Shown here one piece after another: positions 9,922 to 19,360 of a stretch of DNA of 64,000 nucleotides; position 1 is the stretch's first letter, and each line of letters starts with the position of its first letter. Below the pieces are notes generated by a model that was not told the DNA's origin, made no database searches, and was given only the letters and a program-made list of their open reading frames with translations. Source of the DNA: Simkaniaceae bacterium. Lineage in GTDB: Bacteria; Chlamydiota; Chlamydiia; Chlamydiales; Simkaniaceae. The stretch is taken from contig CP073762.1 in NCBI GenBank assembly GCA_018399055.1, positions 124,001-188,000 on the forward strand. The letters run 5' to 3'. Both the position numbers and the translations under genes were made by a program.

Positions 9922-11607
9922 CTAATAACTCACAACAAGGCTCAGATTGACTCTTCCCCCTAAATGATCATGTGCATCGACTTTTCGTAAGCGAAAACCC
10001 CAGTAAACCGCTAGGTTTAAATAGGGATCAATAAAATAGCGAACACCCGGACCTACCCCAAAAATATATTCAGTTTTTTGGGTAAGCGATTCTCCTGTTT
10101 CTGGATTATAAAAATGTCGATGAGGCTGCACCCATCCATAGTCAACAAATGCAAGAAATGTCATTTGGTCTAAAGTTTTCTCTTTGCAAGCAACTTTTCC
10201 CTTTAGGATTGAGAGAGGAGGCGCTGTGACCGTTAGGCTCGAAAAGATGCCATTGTCTCCATTAATCACCCTCTCACGGTATCCCCTTACAGTATCAAAC
10301 CCACCAAGTCCCAACTGCTCACTGGGGAGAAGATTTTGGTTCGCATATTGAGCGGTCAATAGTAAGCTCACTCCAAAACACTGAGGGAGAAAAAACCGGG
10401 AGGACAGCTCCCCCTTCAGATAATAGTACTTCGGCCGAGATCCTGGAGAAAGGAGGCGATAAGCATCGGTCGACTGATGGGAGAAAAACCGTGCTGGAGA
10501 AAAGTAGAGTCCCAAATCCGCCACAATATTCCCAAAGTGCCATCCTGACTGATACTGATAACCCATCACAAACTGAGACAAGTTGGTAAGATTAACAAAG
10601 ATTGGCTCCTCTGAAAACAGAGCATTGTTATTACTCTCCTTAAAATCAAAACCAATATAGCAATCGTGATAGTGGTTGCGAAATGAAAAAAGAGGAAGGT
10701 GATAGCGACCACTCCCCTGAATATTGTGTCCTTCATTCGACGTCAATGCATCGACATTCTCATCTTGGATCCGAGAATATCCTCCAAAAAACACAACTGA
10801 CTGTCTATAGGGCAAGGGGATCTCATAATAGGCTGAATGAGCAACCAAATTAGAAATTCGGCTGACAGAAGTGGTCAATTGATAAGACAACACTTGATTA
10901 AGACCTAAGAAATTTCCCCAGTTAAACCCCTCAAACTGCCGCAACCTTCCAAAAGCTTCATTCCCCCGATTATCAATCCCTACATAGAATCGAAATGGGC
11001 GTAGTTCCTTTGTTGCAAGTTCTAGATCTGTACTTAGATCCTGTTCTCCTGGAGAGAAAATCGCATTTGCTTGCCTGAAAGGATTCCGATTCAAAAACGC
11101 CAAGTCCGCGTTAAGCGTGTTGGTATCAATGGGCTTTCCAACCTGGAAATGAATATTGTTTAATATCTGCCAGTCTTTTGTCCAATGATTACCCTTAAGA
11201 TGAATCTCCTCTAAAGTGCTTTCTTGAACCATGATTTGGAGAATTCCATCTGTAACCTCTTGCGGCGGAATGACAATCTGAACAAAAGGACGCCCTTGCC
11301 GCTCATAATATAGAGCAACAGCGCCTCGAATTTCTTCTAAGTCCTCATGTCGCATCGGGCGATTCAAAAACCGCTTCCCAAGATCTCCAGAAAACTTTCG
11401 CCAAGCAAGACGACTTCCCACCTGCTCTACACGAATAATCCTGACTCCCTCAAGACTTTCTAGCTCCTCCCTCTTTTTAACATCACTCTCGTTAGAAAAC
11501 ACGATACCGCGAAGTTGCTCAATTACAATTTCTTGCAAAGGCTCACTCCCATATAGAAAAATAGACGATAAAATGAGAAAAAAAAATGTTCTGAATATAT
11601 GCCACAT
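9922..11607 (-). CDS. TpsB two-partner secretion transporter (ShlB/FhaC/HecB family)
   Basis: This is the outer-membrane Omp85-superfamily pore that exports the TpsA partner. It has 561 residues, the usual family length. Residues 1-20 form a signal peptide (MWHIFRTFFFLILSSIFLYG). Two POTRA domains follow (about 52-130 and 131-208; the second contains LKGNHWTKDWQILN and LNADLAFLNRNPFRQA). A 16-strand barrel makes up the rest. The diagnostic barrel motif LGLGGFDTVRGYRE with VRGY at 440-443 is present; in FhaC the equivalent loop 6 tip is needed for secretion. It lies directly upstream of tpsA and 50 bp downstream of an MFS gene on the same strand, so an MFS-tpsB-tpsA transcript is possible. Start ATG 11607 is preceded by a G-rich stretch. 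Confidence 0.93.
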   Translation of the reverse strand: MWHIFRTFFFLILSSIFLYGSEPLQEIVIEQLRGIVFSNESDVKKREELESLEGVRIIRVEQVGSRLAWRKFSGDLGKRFLNRPMRHEDLEEIRGAVALYYERQGRPFVQIVIPPQEVTDGILQIMVQESTLEEIHLKGNHWTKDWQILNNIHFQVGKPIDTNTLNADLAFLNRNPFRQANAIFSPGEQDLSTDLELATKELRPFRFYVGIDNRGNEAFGRLRQFEGFNWGNFLGLNQVLSYQLTTSVSRISNLVAHSAYYEIPLPYRQSVVFFGGYSRIQDENVDALTSNEGHNIQGSGRYHLPLFSFRNHYHDCYIGFDFKESNNNALFSEEPIFVNLTNLSQFVMGYQYQSGWHFGNIVADLGLYFSPARFFSHQSTDAYRLLSPGSRPKYYYLKGELSSRFFLPQCFGVSLLLTAQYANQNLLPSEQLGLGGFDTVRGYRERVINGDNGIFSSLTVTAPPLSILKGKVACKEKTLDQMTFLAFVDYGWVQPHRHFYNPETGESLTQKTEYIFGVGPGVRYFIDPYLNLAVYWGFRLRKVDAHDHLGGRVNLSLVVSY

Positions 11608-11657
11608 CCCCGCAGGATATACCCCAAAAAACGTTTCCTGTAAACTAGGCAGCGTAC

Positions 11658-12872
11658 CTAAGTTATTCGGATCGCATACCGCTCTCTATACCTCCACAGC
11701 TGAATACTACCAGATAAGCATAAAAGACCTCCGATGACGAAAACCAGATATGGTCCTCCAAGGACAAAAAGTCCAGCTCCAAGATAAGGAAAAATTGCTC
11801 CTCTGATGCCCACTGCAAGAATGTTAGTTGAAGAGTAAGGAGTACTATCATCTGCTCCAGCAAAAACAGGCCCTGACATTTTCCAACCGAGTTCGCTCCC
11901 TGCCTGCATCACCCCATACAGTATATAAGCAACAAAAACAAAACTCGGATTGAAGTAAGCCAACATAAGTAGAAGAGGAAACACTACGGCTATCAAAGGA
12001 ATACGAGCACAAAAAGAAAAGATCTCAGAACGATTAAATAGCTTGACCCAAAAAGGTGTTGCAATCACAAAACCTAATCCTTTACAAAAACACACCGCCA
12101 TAAACATCCCAGTATAGGAAAGTTGAAGATGCTCAGTAAAGTACTTTGGAATAACAGCATGAATCGTCATAAGACCCGCGCCACCAAAGAAAAATCCCGC
12201 TTGAAACTGAAAAAAATCTGGCCTCTTTTGCAAAAGATTTGTCGTACTCTTCCAGGGATGCATTAAAAAGAGCTTCACATTCCTAATTTTTTCAGCTCCT
12301 GGAGCTTCAATTGAGCTCTGAATAACTTTACGGATTAGCAATACAGAACACATCCCCAATAAGCTTGTGTACAGGAGAATCCATTGCCAAGATCCTTGAA
12401 AAGCGTCCAGCATCCAGCCGAATAGAAGCGGCATAAGGGCCGTACAGAGATAGTTAACCGTCGAACCTGCAGCACAAACTTTTCCTCTATCGGACCTTGA
12501 AAGATTTTGTTTTAGCAATTCCATCCACGAAGGAATGACTCCCCTAAGCAGCAACATATGCATTCCAAAAGCAGAAATCAAAATCCAAGGATTGGAAAAA
12601 AATGGTGCAACAACAAAGGGCAGAAACTTCAAGAAATACGCCCACATTAGAGAAAGCCGAGGCTGTTTCCCCAATACTGAGCTACCCCAATATGAAGCAA
12701 AAAGCGCTGTTAATGGCTTTAGCGCTGTCATTGTACCGATTTGGAAGGGAGAAGCATCTAATTCCTTACAAAGAATCATGGGCAACAACGCAAAAATCCC
12801 AAAAAAGGGGCAAGAGATCACGTTCGAAAGAATGAATGCCCTCGAAGTAGAGATCTGCAAGTATCCTTTCAT
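11658..12872 (-). CDS. MFS permease
   Basis: This is a twelve-helix major facilitator superfamily transporter of about 404 residues. Hydrophobic segments run the whole length, and a short conserved loop after helix 2 (YWGSSVLGKQPR) corresponds to the MFS motif A position. The substrate is not recognisable. The frame also has an ATG at 12923, but 12872 (MKGYLQISTSRAF) is preceded by AAGGA with a normal spacer and avoids overlap with the divergent phosphoesterase, so I use it. It is followed by tpsB after 50 bp on the same strand, though a link to secretion is only positional. The divergent gene starts 107 bp away if its TTG start is right. Confidence 0.8.
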   Translation of the reverse strand: MKGYLQISTSRAFILSNVISCPFFGIFALLPMILCKELDASPFQIGTMTALKPLTALFASYWGSSVLGKQPRLSLMWAYFLKFLPFVVAPFFSNPWILISAFGMHMLLLRGVIPSWMELLKQNLSRSDRGKVCAAGSTVNYLCTALMPLLFGWMLDAFQGSWQWILLYTSLLGMCSVLLIRKVIQSSIEAPGAEKIRNVKLFLMHPWKSTTNLLQKRPDFFQFQAGFFFGGAGLMTIHAVIPKYFTEHLQLSYTGMFMAVCFCKGLGFVIATPFWVKLFNRSEIFSFCARIPLIAVVFPLLLMLAYFNPSFVFVAYILYGVMQAGSELGWKMSGPVFAGADDSTPYSSTNILAVGIRGAIFPYLGAGLFVLGGPYLVFVIGGLLCLSGSIQLWRYRERYAIRIT

Positions 12873-12979
12873 AAAGCAATCCTTACTAACTTTTAAGAAT
12901 GAAATTGTACTCCTTCTTTCCATTAAAACAACAGTGTCGTACCCTGGGAGATATTCAAAGAAATAAGAGAATACGTCTT

Positions 12980-13723
12980 TTGAAAATATGGGCTTTAGCT
13001 GATCTTCACCTCCCCTTTGGCTCTTCCGCCAAGAACATGGAAGTATTTGGCCCTGCCTGGGAAAATTATACCGCTCGCATTGAAGAGAACTGGAAGAAAC
13101 ATGTAGGTGATGAGGATCTAATGCTTATTGCGGGAGACATCTCTTGGGCAATGAAGCTCGAAGGCGCCATGAAAGACTTAGAGTGGATTGATGCTCTCCC
13201 CGGTAAAAAAGTGATTCTGAAAGGAAACCATGACTATTGGTGGCCTTCGAACAAAAAACTTGCTGAGATTCTTCCTCCCTCTATTCAGTTTGTAAACAAT
13301 ACCGCCGTCACGATTGGAGATGTAACAGTTGGTGGGGTCCGTCTTTGGGATAGCCCTGAATACACCTTCAAAGACTACATTACCTTTGTAGAAAATCCAT
13401 TGGCAAAAGAAAAGCCTCTAGATCCAGAAAAATCGAAGCGGATTTTTGAAAGAGATCTTCAGCGTTTGAGGATAAGTTTAGAGCAGATGGATCCAAAGGC
13501 AAACTACCGCATCGCGATGACTCATTACCCTCCCATTAGTGCCGACCTTCAAGATTCACAAACCTCAAAAATTTTAGAAGCGTTTAATATCAATGTTTGC
13601 GTTTTTGGTCACTTGCATAACGTGAAAAAAGAGCGTTCTCTTTTCGGAGAAAAGAATCAAATTCGATACTTATTTACCGCAGCAGATTATTTAGGGTTTG
13701 ACCCTATGCTGGTGAGAGGGTAA
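12980..13723 (+). CDS. calcineurin-like metallophosphoesterase
   Basis: This is a binuclear-metal phosphoesterase with the full set of family motifs in order: ADLHL, GDISW, GNHDYWW, THYPP and GHLHN. It is soluble, of about 247 residues, without a signal peptide, and the substrate is unknown. Chlamydiae carry a conserved 'predicted phosphohydrolase' beginning KIWALADLHL, and this matches that type. Start choice: an in-frame ATG exists at 12899, but the 27 residues it would add are not family-like and it would leave only 26 bp to the divergent MFS gene. TTG at 12980 puts the start right before KIWALADLHL, so I prefer it, although TTG is less common. The 3' end overlaps the convergent gene by 20 bp. 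Confidence 0.85.
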   Translation: MKIWALADLHLPFGSSAKNMEVFGPAWENYTARIEENWKKHVGDEDLMLIAGDISWAMKLEGAMKDLEWIDALPGKKVILKGNHDYWWPSNKKLAEILPPSIQFVNNTAVTIGDVTVGGVRLWDSPEYTFKDYITFVENPLAKEKPLDPEKSKRIFERDLQRLRISLEQMDPKANYRIAMTHYPPISADLQDSQTSKILEAFNINVCVFGHLHNVKKERSLFGEKNQIRYLFTAADYLGFDPMLVRG

Positions 13724-14690
13724 CGATCCCTCGCAAAACTTGGAGGGTCTCATCATCAGAATCAATTACCTCATGAAGATCTTTCTCTTTTTGCCCTTCT
13801 AAAAGCTCATTCACCAGTGCTTCCTCTTTTTCTTTTTCAATCGCATTGAAGTATTCAGCAGTAAGAAGTAACAGTTCTCGCAAATCTTCTCGTGTTTCGA
13901 CTCCATCGAGAGCTTGCGAGTAAGCCATTTGAAATTGTTCCGTTTCTTCTACATGAATCAAATAGTGAAGCGTTTCAAAAAGAAGGTAAAGTTCAGGCTC
14001 TTCTTTAAGCAAGGTCAAAAGACGTTCAATCATCACTTTTCCTTCTTCAGGATCGGCTGCAGTCACAAGCCGAACACGAATAAGGTCGAACCATCTCTCA
14101 TTGTCGATATATGGATAAAAGCCTTCGAGAAGTTCCGATGCAAGTGTATTGTTTTCCGCATCGATTAGGTGTGATGTATATTCATAAATAAAAATTTCTA
14201 AATCGTGACAAGAAAAGGCTGAGAAAAAATGGTATCCATCTTTAGCATCTCCTCCTTCATCAACATTGTCATCAAGAATCATTTGAAAACTGGAAAGGGC
14301 TGCTTGCAGTTCATCTTCGATCTCAAGTTTTCCCTCTTCGTACTGCTCAATCAGATGATCAAACTCATCGACAAACAGAGAAAGAGATTGTTTATGAGGG
14401 GCTAAACGGCGCCAAAGTTCGAATACAGAAAGATAAACTTGCTCATGTTTTTCATAGTTTTCTTCCAGATAGAGACAGTCAGCCAAGTCTTCTGGAGAAT
14501 CACACTCTTCAACATAAAGAAGAAAATTCTCTTCACTTAGAAAAATCTCCCTCTTTTCAAGTCTTTGGAACAATTCCTCCTGAAAAAGATCTCGATAATT
14601 TTCTACCTGCCACTGCTCAACTTCCATTGCTGGATTTTGTTTCAGGTTCATCTGAAGTAAGTTGTAGAGGGCTCGCCCTTGATATGTCAT
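13704..14690 (-). CDS. acidic hypothetical protein
   Basis: A 328-residue protein I do not recognise. It is strongly acidic (very Glu/Asp-rich), leucine-rich, without a signal peptide or membrane segment, and looks all-helical. Helix-pair patterns of about 35-40 residues suggest a TPR- or HEAT-like solenoid, which is inference only. Start ATG 14690 has AAAGGA upstream at good spacing. Convergent with the phosphoesterase (20-bp overlap) and divergent from the glycosyltransferase cluster. Confidence 0.75.
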   Translation of the reverse strand: MTYQGRALYNLLQMNLKQNPAMEVEQWQVENYRDLFQEELFQRLEKREIFLSEENFLLYVEECDSPEDLADCLYLEENYEKHEQVYLSVFELWRRLAPHKQSLSLFVDEFDHLIEQYEEGKLEIEDELQAALSSFQMILDDNVDEGGDAKDGYHFFSAFSCHDLEIFIYEYTSHLIDAENNTLASELLEGFYPYIDNERWFDLIRVRLVTAADPEEGKVMIERLLTLLKEEPELYLLFETLHYLIHVEETEQFQMAYSQALDGVETREDLRELLLLTAEYFNAIEKEKEEALVNELLEGQKEKDLHEVIDSDDETLQVLRGIVTLSPA

Positions 14691-14866
14691 TGCGTCCTTT
14701 ACTGATCTAGCTTAGTTCTCTAATTAGTTGAAGGGGAAAATTATTCAAATAAAAAAGTTTTAATAAGCCGATTCTACACTCACAACAGATAAGTGTCAAA
14801 TTGGGTTTGAGAAAAAATTTTCCTTTTGGTACCCAGGGTAAATGTATCAAAAAAGTTATTGCAATC

Positions 14867-15565
14867 ATGATCCCAAAAAAACTTCATTTCACTTACAAAA
14901 CAGAAGATCTACCAAGAGTCTACAAGGAAAACCTTAAGCGCTGGCAAGACTATTGCCCTGATTGGGAGATGATTCTTCATACAGATCGAAAAGTTCTTAA
15001 GTTCTTTGAGAGATATTTCCCGCAGTATGCCAGCGATATTAAGAAAATTCGGCAGGGCGTTGTTTTGGCTGATCTATTTCGGTACGGGGTTTTATATATT
15101 CATGGAGGAATGTACAACGATATCGACACGATCCCTCTTAACCCTATCCCAGATGCTTGGCTTGCACTTGAAAGTGTCATTGGCTACGAGTACCAACCTT
15201 CCAAGTTTGAATGTAGTCCTGTTCCCAGTTACTCAACCGATACCTTTTGTCAATGGTCACTTCTAGCAAAACCCAAGCACTCTCTTTTTAAAGAGGCTCT
15301 TGACAAGAGCATGGAAAATTTGAGAGAAAAAAATTTCGAGTTGAAGCACGAAAGGGAAGTATTAACTGCAACAGGCCCCTTACTTTTTACTGAAATCGCA
15401 ACCAAATATCTAGACACGCCTGAGGTTTTGTTTCTAGATATGGATGTATTTGCGCCCATTTATTTGAAAACGCCCAATCTCTCCAACTGTATTGTTTTTC
15501 ATCAATTCCATGGAAGATCAGGCTGGAAGCTAGAATTTCAATGTCCACAAATTAAACTGTTATAA
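14867..15565 (+). CDS. GT32-like glycosyltransferase, copy 1
   Basis: A predicted glycosyltransferase of the Gly_transf_sug/DXD type (GT32, OCH1- and capsule-synthesis-like), 232 residues. It opens with MIPKKLHFTY. The sugar-nucleotide region is LADLFRYGVLYIHGGMYNDID at residues 68-87, in which DID (85-87) is the metal-binding DXD motif. The frame is open upstream to 14801, but all three tandem copies share the MIPKKLHF start, so ATG 14867 is chosen. It is the first of three same-strand paralogues with short gaps (19 and 7 bp), probably one operon. Acceptor and donor sugars are unknown; relatives in intracellular bacteria include secreted host-modifying enzymes, but no signal peptide is visible. 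Confidence 0.85.
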   Translation: MIPKKLHFTYKTEDLPRVYKENLKRWQDYCPDWEMILHTDRKVLKFFERYFPQYASDIKKIRQGVVLADLFRYGVLYIHGGMYNDIDTIPLNPIPDAWLALESVIGYEYQPSKFECSPVPSYSTDTFCQWSLLAKPKHSLFKEALDKSMENLREKNFELKHEREVLTATGPLLFTEIATKYLDTPEVLFLDMDVFAPIYLKTPNLSNCIVFHQFHGRSGWKLEFQCPQIKLL

Positions 15566-15584
15566 TAGTGAGACAGGCCGATTC

Positions 15585-16274
15585 ATGATCCCAAAAAAAC
15601 TCCACTTTACATACAGAACAGAGCGAGCGCCCGAAAAGTTCCAGAAAAATCTTAAGCAGTGGGAAAGAATGTGTCCCGATTGGGAAATACATTATTATTC
15701 AGACGCAATGATCTTTGGTTTTTTTGAAAAATACTTTCCAGAATACCTTTCCGATCTATCAAAGATCACATTGGGAGCAGTCCTTGCAGACGTCTTTCGC
15801 TACGCTCTTTTATATATCCATGGAGGCATGTATACAGATATTGATACAATTCCTTTAAAAAAAATCCCTGTGGATTGGCTCAACTACCAAACGGTGCTTG
15901 GATACGAGTTTCAACGGGGAAAGGGCTCAGCAGATTTTCGATACAAACATGACGTGATTTGCCAATGGACAATGCTCTCGGCTCCTAAAAACCCCCTGTT
16001 TAAGGAAGCTCTCAATAAATGCATCAAGAACTTAAGAGACATCAATTTCCATTTCTCTGTCCCAAGACAGGTCCTCCTCGCTACAGGCCCTCTTCTATTC
16101 ACCTCTATCGCTAACAATTACCTCCCATTAGATCAGACCCTCATTTTAGACATGGAAATTTTTGGATCATTCCCCGAAACCCTTCCCGTTTCAGAAAGAA
16201 GTGTTGTTGAGCATCAATACCATGGAAAGCACGGATGGGCACTGAGTGTGAAGTTTCCCAATATTAGGTTGTAA
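15585..16274 (+). CDS. GT32-like glycosyltransferase, copy 2
   Basis: The second tandem copy, 229 residues, starting MIPKKLHFTYRTE. It shares the conserved core LADVFRYALLYIHGGMYTDID, with the DXD motif at about residues 85-87, and the C-terminal HQYHGKHGW block equivalent to HQFHGRSGW in copy 1. The region between (roughly residues 95-125) and the first 60 residues diverge, which is where acceptor specificity would be expected to differ. It begins 19 bp after copy 1 stops. Confidence 0.85.
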   Translation: MIPKKLHFTYRTERAPEKFQKNLKQWERMCPDWEIHYYSDAMIFGFFEKYFPEYLSDLSKITLGAVLADVFRYALLYIHGGMYTDIDTIPLKKIPVDWLNYQTVLGYEFQRGKGSADFRYKHDVICQWTMLSAPKNPLFKEALNKCIKNLRDINFHFSVPRQVLLATGPLLFTSIANNYLPLDQTLILDMEIFGSFPETLPVSERSVVEHQYHGKHGWALSVKFPNIRL

Positions 16275-16281
16275 TACGCTC

Positions 16282-16974
16282 ATGATCCCAAAAAAACTCC
16301 ATTTTACCTACAAAACCAAAACCCTCCCCGATAAATACTCTAAAAACATGGCCATCTGGAAACAGACTTGTCCTGATTGGGAGTTCAATTTTTATACAGA
16401 CGCTGACATCACTTCATTTTTTAGCACCTACTTTCCTCAGCATTTGAGTGACATCTCCCAGATCAAATTAGGTGTGATCCTTTCCGATGTTTTTCGCTAT
16501 GGAGTCCTATATATCTTTGGGGGGCTCTATTCAGATATTGATACAACACCTGCCTGCTCCCTTCCTAAAGACTGGCTTAATAACTCACTAGTGCTTGGAT
16601 ATGAACATGAAACGGAAAAGCTAAACAAGGGAACATGGTATGATAGCAATGTTATCTGTCAATGGTCCATGCTTTCTAAGCCTCGCCACCCCCTCTTTAA
16701 AGAGGCTCTTGAGAAAGGACTCGAAAATTTAAGAAGAACCAATTTCTCCTTCGAGGATACCAAGGACGTCCTCCATGCAACGGGACCTCTTTTTTTTACA
16801 CCGCTGGCAAAAAAATATCTCTCTCTTCCTGAAACACGCCTCCTTGAAATGGAAGTATTTGGGAGCATTCCTGAGCAGTTTCCTCCAACCGACAAAAGTA
16901 TTATCCTCCATCAATTTGATGGTCAATTTGGATGGACGGTAAGTCTAAAATGTCCAGTCATTGATCTCCGCTAG
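16282..16974 (+). CDS. GT32-like glycosyltransferase, copy 3
   Basis: The third tandem copy, 230 residues, again starting MIPKKLHFTYKTK. The core reads LSDVFRYGVLYIFGGLYSDID, so the DXD is kept while the usual HGG becomes FGG; the C-terminal block is HQFDGQFGW. It starts 7 bp after copy 2. All three copies keep the presumed catalytic residues, which argues that each is functional and selected rather than decaying. Confidence 0.84.
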   Translation: MIPKKLHFTYKTKTLPDKYSKNMAIWKQTCPDWEFNFYTDADITSFFSTYFPQHLSDISQIKLGVILSDVFRYGVLYIFGGLYSDIDTTPACSLPKDWLNNSLVLGYEHETEKLNKGTWYDSNVICQWSMLSKPRHPLFKEALEKGLENLRRTNFSFEDTKDVLHATGPLFFTPLAKKYLSLPETRLLEMEVFGSIPEQFPPTDKSIILHQFDGQFGWTVSLKCPVIDLR

Positions 16975-16996
16975 CAATTCTGCTACTCTCCCTTTT

Positions 16997-17521
16997 ATGA
17001 ATATTCGGTATAAGCGCCCTTTTGTCCTCATCGAGGTTTTAATTTCGATTGCTTTACTAGCTCTTTGCGCTTTTCCTTTGATTTCTGAACCTCTTTTCTC
17101 ACAAAGAATCATGCACAGAAAATTCTTCGAACTTGAACTCGAGCGGGAAGCTGAAAAAATCTACTATGAAATTCTGAAAACCCCTCTAGTATTTTCAGAA
17201 ATCCCCAAAAAGGGGGCTAAAAACACCAAAACTTCTTCCTTAGAAATTTCAATTGATGGTCTTGGGAAAAAAACCTACAAGACTCTCTCTTCTATTTATC
17301 ATTGCGCAAAAGAGGAACATACAAGTAACTTTTACAAAATCCACCTCGAAGTTTGTTTCATAGAGGATAATGACAAAGACCATCCTTTCAAATATAAGTT
17401 TGAATTTGTAGGGAAAAAAGTGGCCAAAAAAACCCCTGATCCGCATGGTGAGGAAAAAAACCCTCATCAGGAAAATGAAGGAACATCTAGCAGCATTCAA
17501 ACCCTTCGTCAAAGCGAGTGA
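16997..17521 (+). CDS. pseudopilin-like protein
   Basis: A 174-residue protein with a type IV pilin/pseudopilin N-terminus. A short basic leader MNIRYKR precedes the hydrophobic stretch PFVLIEVLISIALLALCAF, with Glu at the position equivalent to Glu5 of mature pilins. The usual Gly before the processed Phe is replaced by Pro, so prepilin peptidase cleavage is uncertain. The C-terminal ~45 residues are hydrophilic, Lys/Pro/Glu-rich and apparently disordered. Start ATG 16997 places the leader correctly; the frame is open to 16961. With the genes at 19525 and 21400 it probably represents minor subunits of the chlamydial type II secretion cluster, which in Chlamydia lies near pepP-mutL as here. 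Confidence 0.7.
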   Translation: MNIRYKRPFVLIEVLISIALLALCAFPLISEPLFSQRIMHRKFFELELEREAEKIYYEILKTPLVFSEIPKKGAKNTKTSSLEISIDGLGKKTYKTLSSIYHCAKEEHTSNFYKIHLEVCFIEDNDKDHPFKYKFEFVGKKVAKKTPDPHGEEKNPHQENEGTSSSIQTLRQSE

Positions 17522-19334
17522 AAAGCAAACCGAATTTTCTGTTCGTGCGCTTATTCTGGGAATTTTACTGAGCCTTCTATTTGCTGTAGGAAATGCCTAC
17601 TTAGGCCTCAAGATAGGGATGACAATCTCTGCATCGATCCCTGCCGCTGTTTTGTCCATGGCTATTTTGCGTACCTTTTTTCGAAAGGTTGGAATTCTAG
17701 AGAATAATATTGTCCAAACAGTTGCCTCGGTTGGAGAAGGGCTTGCTGGAGGGGTCATCTTTACCATTCCTGCTCTTTTCCTTTTAGGTGCTGCTCCTAC
17801 CATTCCCCATATCTTTGTATTAGCTCTTTTGGGAGGAATCTTAGGGGTCCTCTTCATGATTCCCATGCGTCGTTACATTATTGTTCAGGAACATGGCGTT
17901 CTTCCATTTCCCGAAGGGACTGCCTGCGCAGAAATCTTGAAGGCTGGAGAAAGTAGCGGCCAACATGCGAGCCTTGCAATTTGGGGAATTGTTATCGGAG
18001 CGGTTTACAAAGTCCTCAATAGCGCTCTATACCTATGGAATGAGACAGTTTCATACACTGTCAGGAAATATGAAAATGCACTTCTTAGTATGGACTGTAC
18101 TCCTGCACTCCTAGGGGTGGGGTTCATCATCGGCCCTCGCATTTCTGCAGTCCTCTTTACAGGGAGTGCCATTGGCTGGTGGGTACTCATCCCTCTTATT
18201 AAAAAATTTGGTGCCGGAGCACCCGCAATTTTCCCCTCTAAAGTCCCTGTAGAATTAATGACAGCAACTGATGTGTGGTCCAATTACATCCGCTACATTG
18301 GAGCTGGAGCGGTCGCTGTTGGAGGGCTAATTACCCTATTTAGAATTGCCCCGGTCATTTTTAAAACGATCATCGAAAGCTTCCGTGAACTCATGCATCT
18401 CATGCAGTCAAAGAAAAAAGAAGTTGAGCGCACTGACAAGGATATCTCCCTTTCCTACCTCTTACTTGGTTCCATTGCCGTTATCCTCGCGCTTTGGATC
18501 CTTCCTGGCTTTCACCTTAATATCGTTACCATTGTTCTTTTAGTTGTCTTAGGTTTTTTCTTTGTTGCCGTCACATCGATAACGGTGGGGCTTGTGGGAA
18601 GCTCTTCGAGCCCTGTTTCAGGAATGACAATTACGACGCTTCTAATTACATGTCTTGTCTTTGTGGGCCTTGGTTGGACAGACCGTATCCACCTGATTGC
18701 AGCTATAACGATGGGAGCCGTTGCAAATGTTGCGATCGCAATGGCCGGAACAACTTCCCAAGACTTAAAAACAGGCTTTTTATTAGGTGCTACCCCTCGC
18801 TCACAACAGATTGCCGAGATTATTGGCCTCATTCTCCCTGCTGCCGCAATCGGCTTTACACTTTATCTTCTCAACGATGCCTACGGATTTGGAAGCACAA
18901 AGCTTCCCGCTCCACAAGCCACACTCATGGCTCTTATTGCAAAAGGAGTCATTCAAGGCGAACTCCCCATTGTCCTTGTCTTTATTGGTGCAGTGTTTGG
19001 GCTCATGGTTTATTTCATGAGAGTTCCGGTTCTTCCCTTTGCCATTGGCCTTTATCTCCCCATCTCACTCAATACTTCGATTATGGTGGGAGGACTCGTC
19101 TGCTATATTGTTAAAAAAATCACCAAAAACGATAAGGCTATTGAGCAAGGCGTTCTTATTTCGTCAGGTCTCGTTGCTGGCGATGCCTGCATGGGCGTTT
19201 TAGTCGCACTCCTCACTGTTTTGAAAATCATCCCTTCCTCAAAAGTAGGATTCTTGGGCGATGGATTTTCACTCCTCTTCTTTATATTGCTAAGTAGTTA
19301 TTTGGGCTGGCGCGCTGCCAGAACAGACAAATAA
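17475..19334 (+). CDS. OPT-family oligopeptide transporter
   Basis: An integral membrane protein of about 619 residues with some 15 hydrophobic helices. The first helix pair, NAYLGLKIGMTISASIPAAV, and the segment GVLPFPEGTACAEILKAG are typical of the OPT (oligopeptide/metal-chelate) family, as is GTTSQDLKTGFLLGATPRSQQ. It likely imports small peptides, which suits an intracellular amino-acid scavenger. Start ATG 17475 lies inside the end of the pseudopilin gene in another frame (47-bp overlap); an ATG at 17445 is also in frame. It splits a set of pilin-like genes, which suggests a later insertion into the secretion cluster. Confidence 0.88.
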   Translation: MKEHLAAFKPFVKASEKQTEFSVRALILGILLSLLFAVGNAYLGLKIGMTISASIPAAVLSMAILRTFFRKVGILENNIVQTVASVGEGLAGGVIFTIPALFLLGAAPTIPHIFVLALLGGILGVLFMIPMRRYIIVQEHGVLPFPEGTACAEILKAGESSGQHASLAIWGIVIGAVYKVLNSALYLWNETVSYTVRKYENALLSMDCTPALLGVGFIIGPRISAVLFTGSAIGWWVLIPLIKKFGAGAPAIFPSKVPVELMTATDVWSNYIRYIGAGAVAVGGLITLFRIAPVIFKTIIESFRELMHLMQSKKKEVERTDKDISLSYLLLGSIAVILALWILPGFHLNIVTIVLLVVLGFFFVAVTSITVGLVGSSSSPVSGMTITTLLITCLVFVGLGWTDRIHLIAAITMGAVANVAIAMAGTTSQDLKTGFLLGATPRSQQIAEIIGLILPAAAIGFTLYLLNDAYGFGSTKLPAPQATLMALIAKGVIQGELPIVLVFIGAVFGLMVYFMRVPVLPFAIGLYLPISLNTSIMVGGLVCYIVKKITKNDKAIEQGVLISSGLVAGDACMGVLVALLTVLKIIPSSKVGFLGDGFSLLFFILLSSYLGWRAARTDK

Positions 19335-19360
19335 AACCAAATCATTTATCCTTCTGCGCT

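Noticed and set aside
18650-19114. 154-codon frame inside the OPT transporter
   Set aside because: Shifted frame within a well-supported membrane protein; the Cys/Arg/His-rich composition is an artefact.
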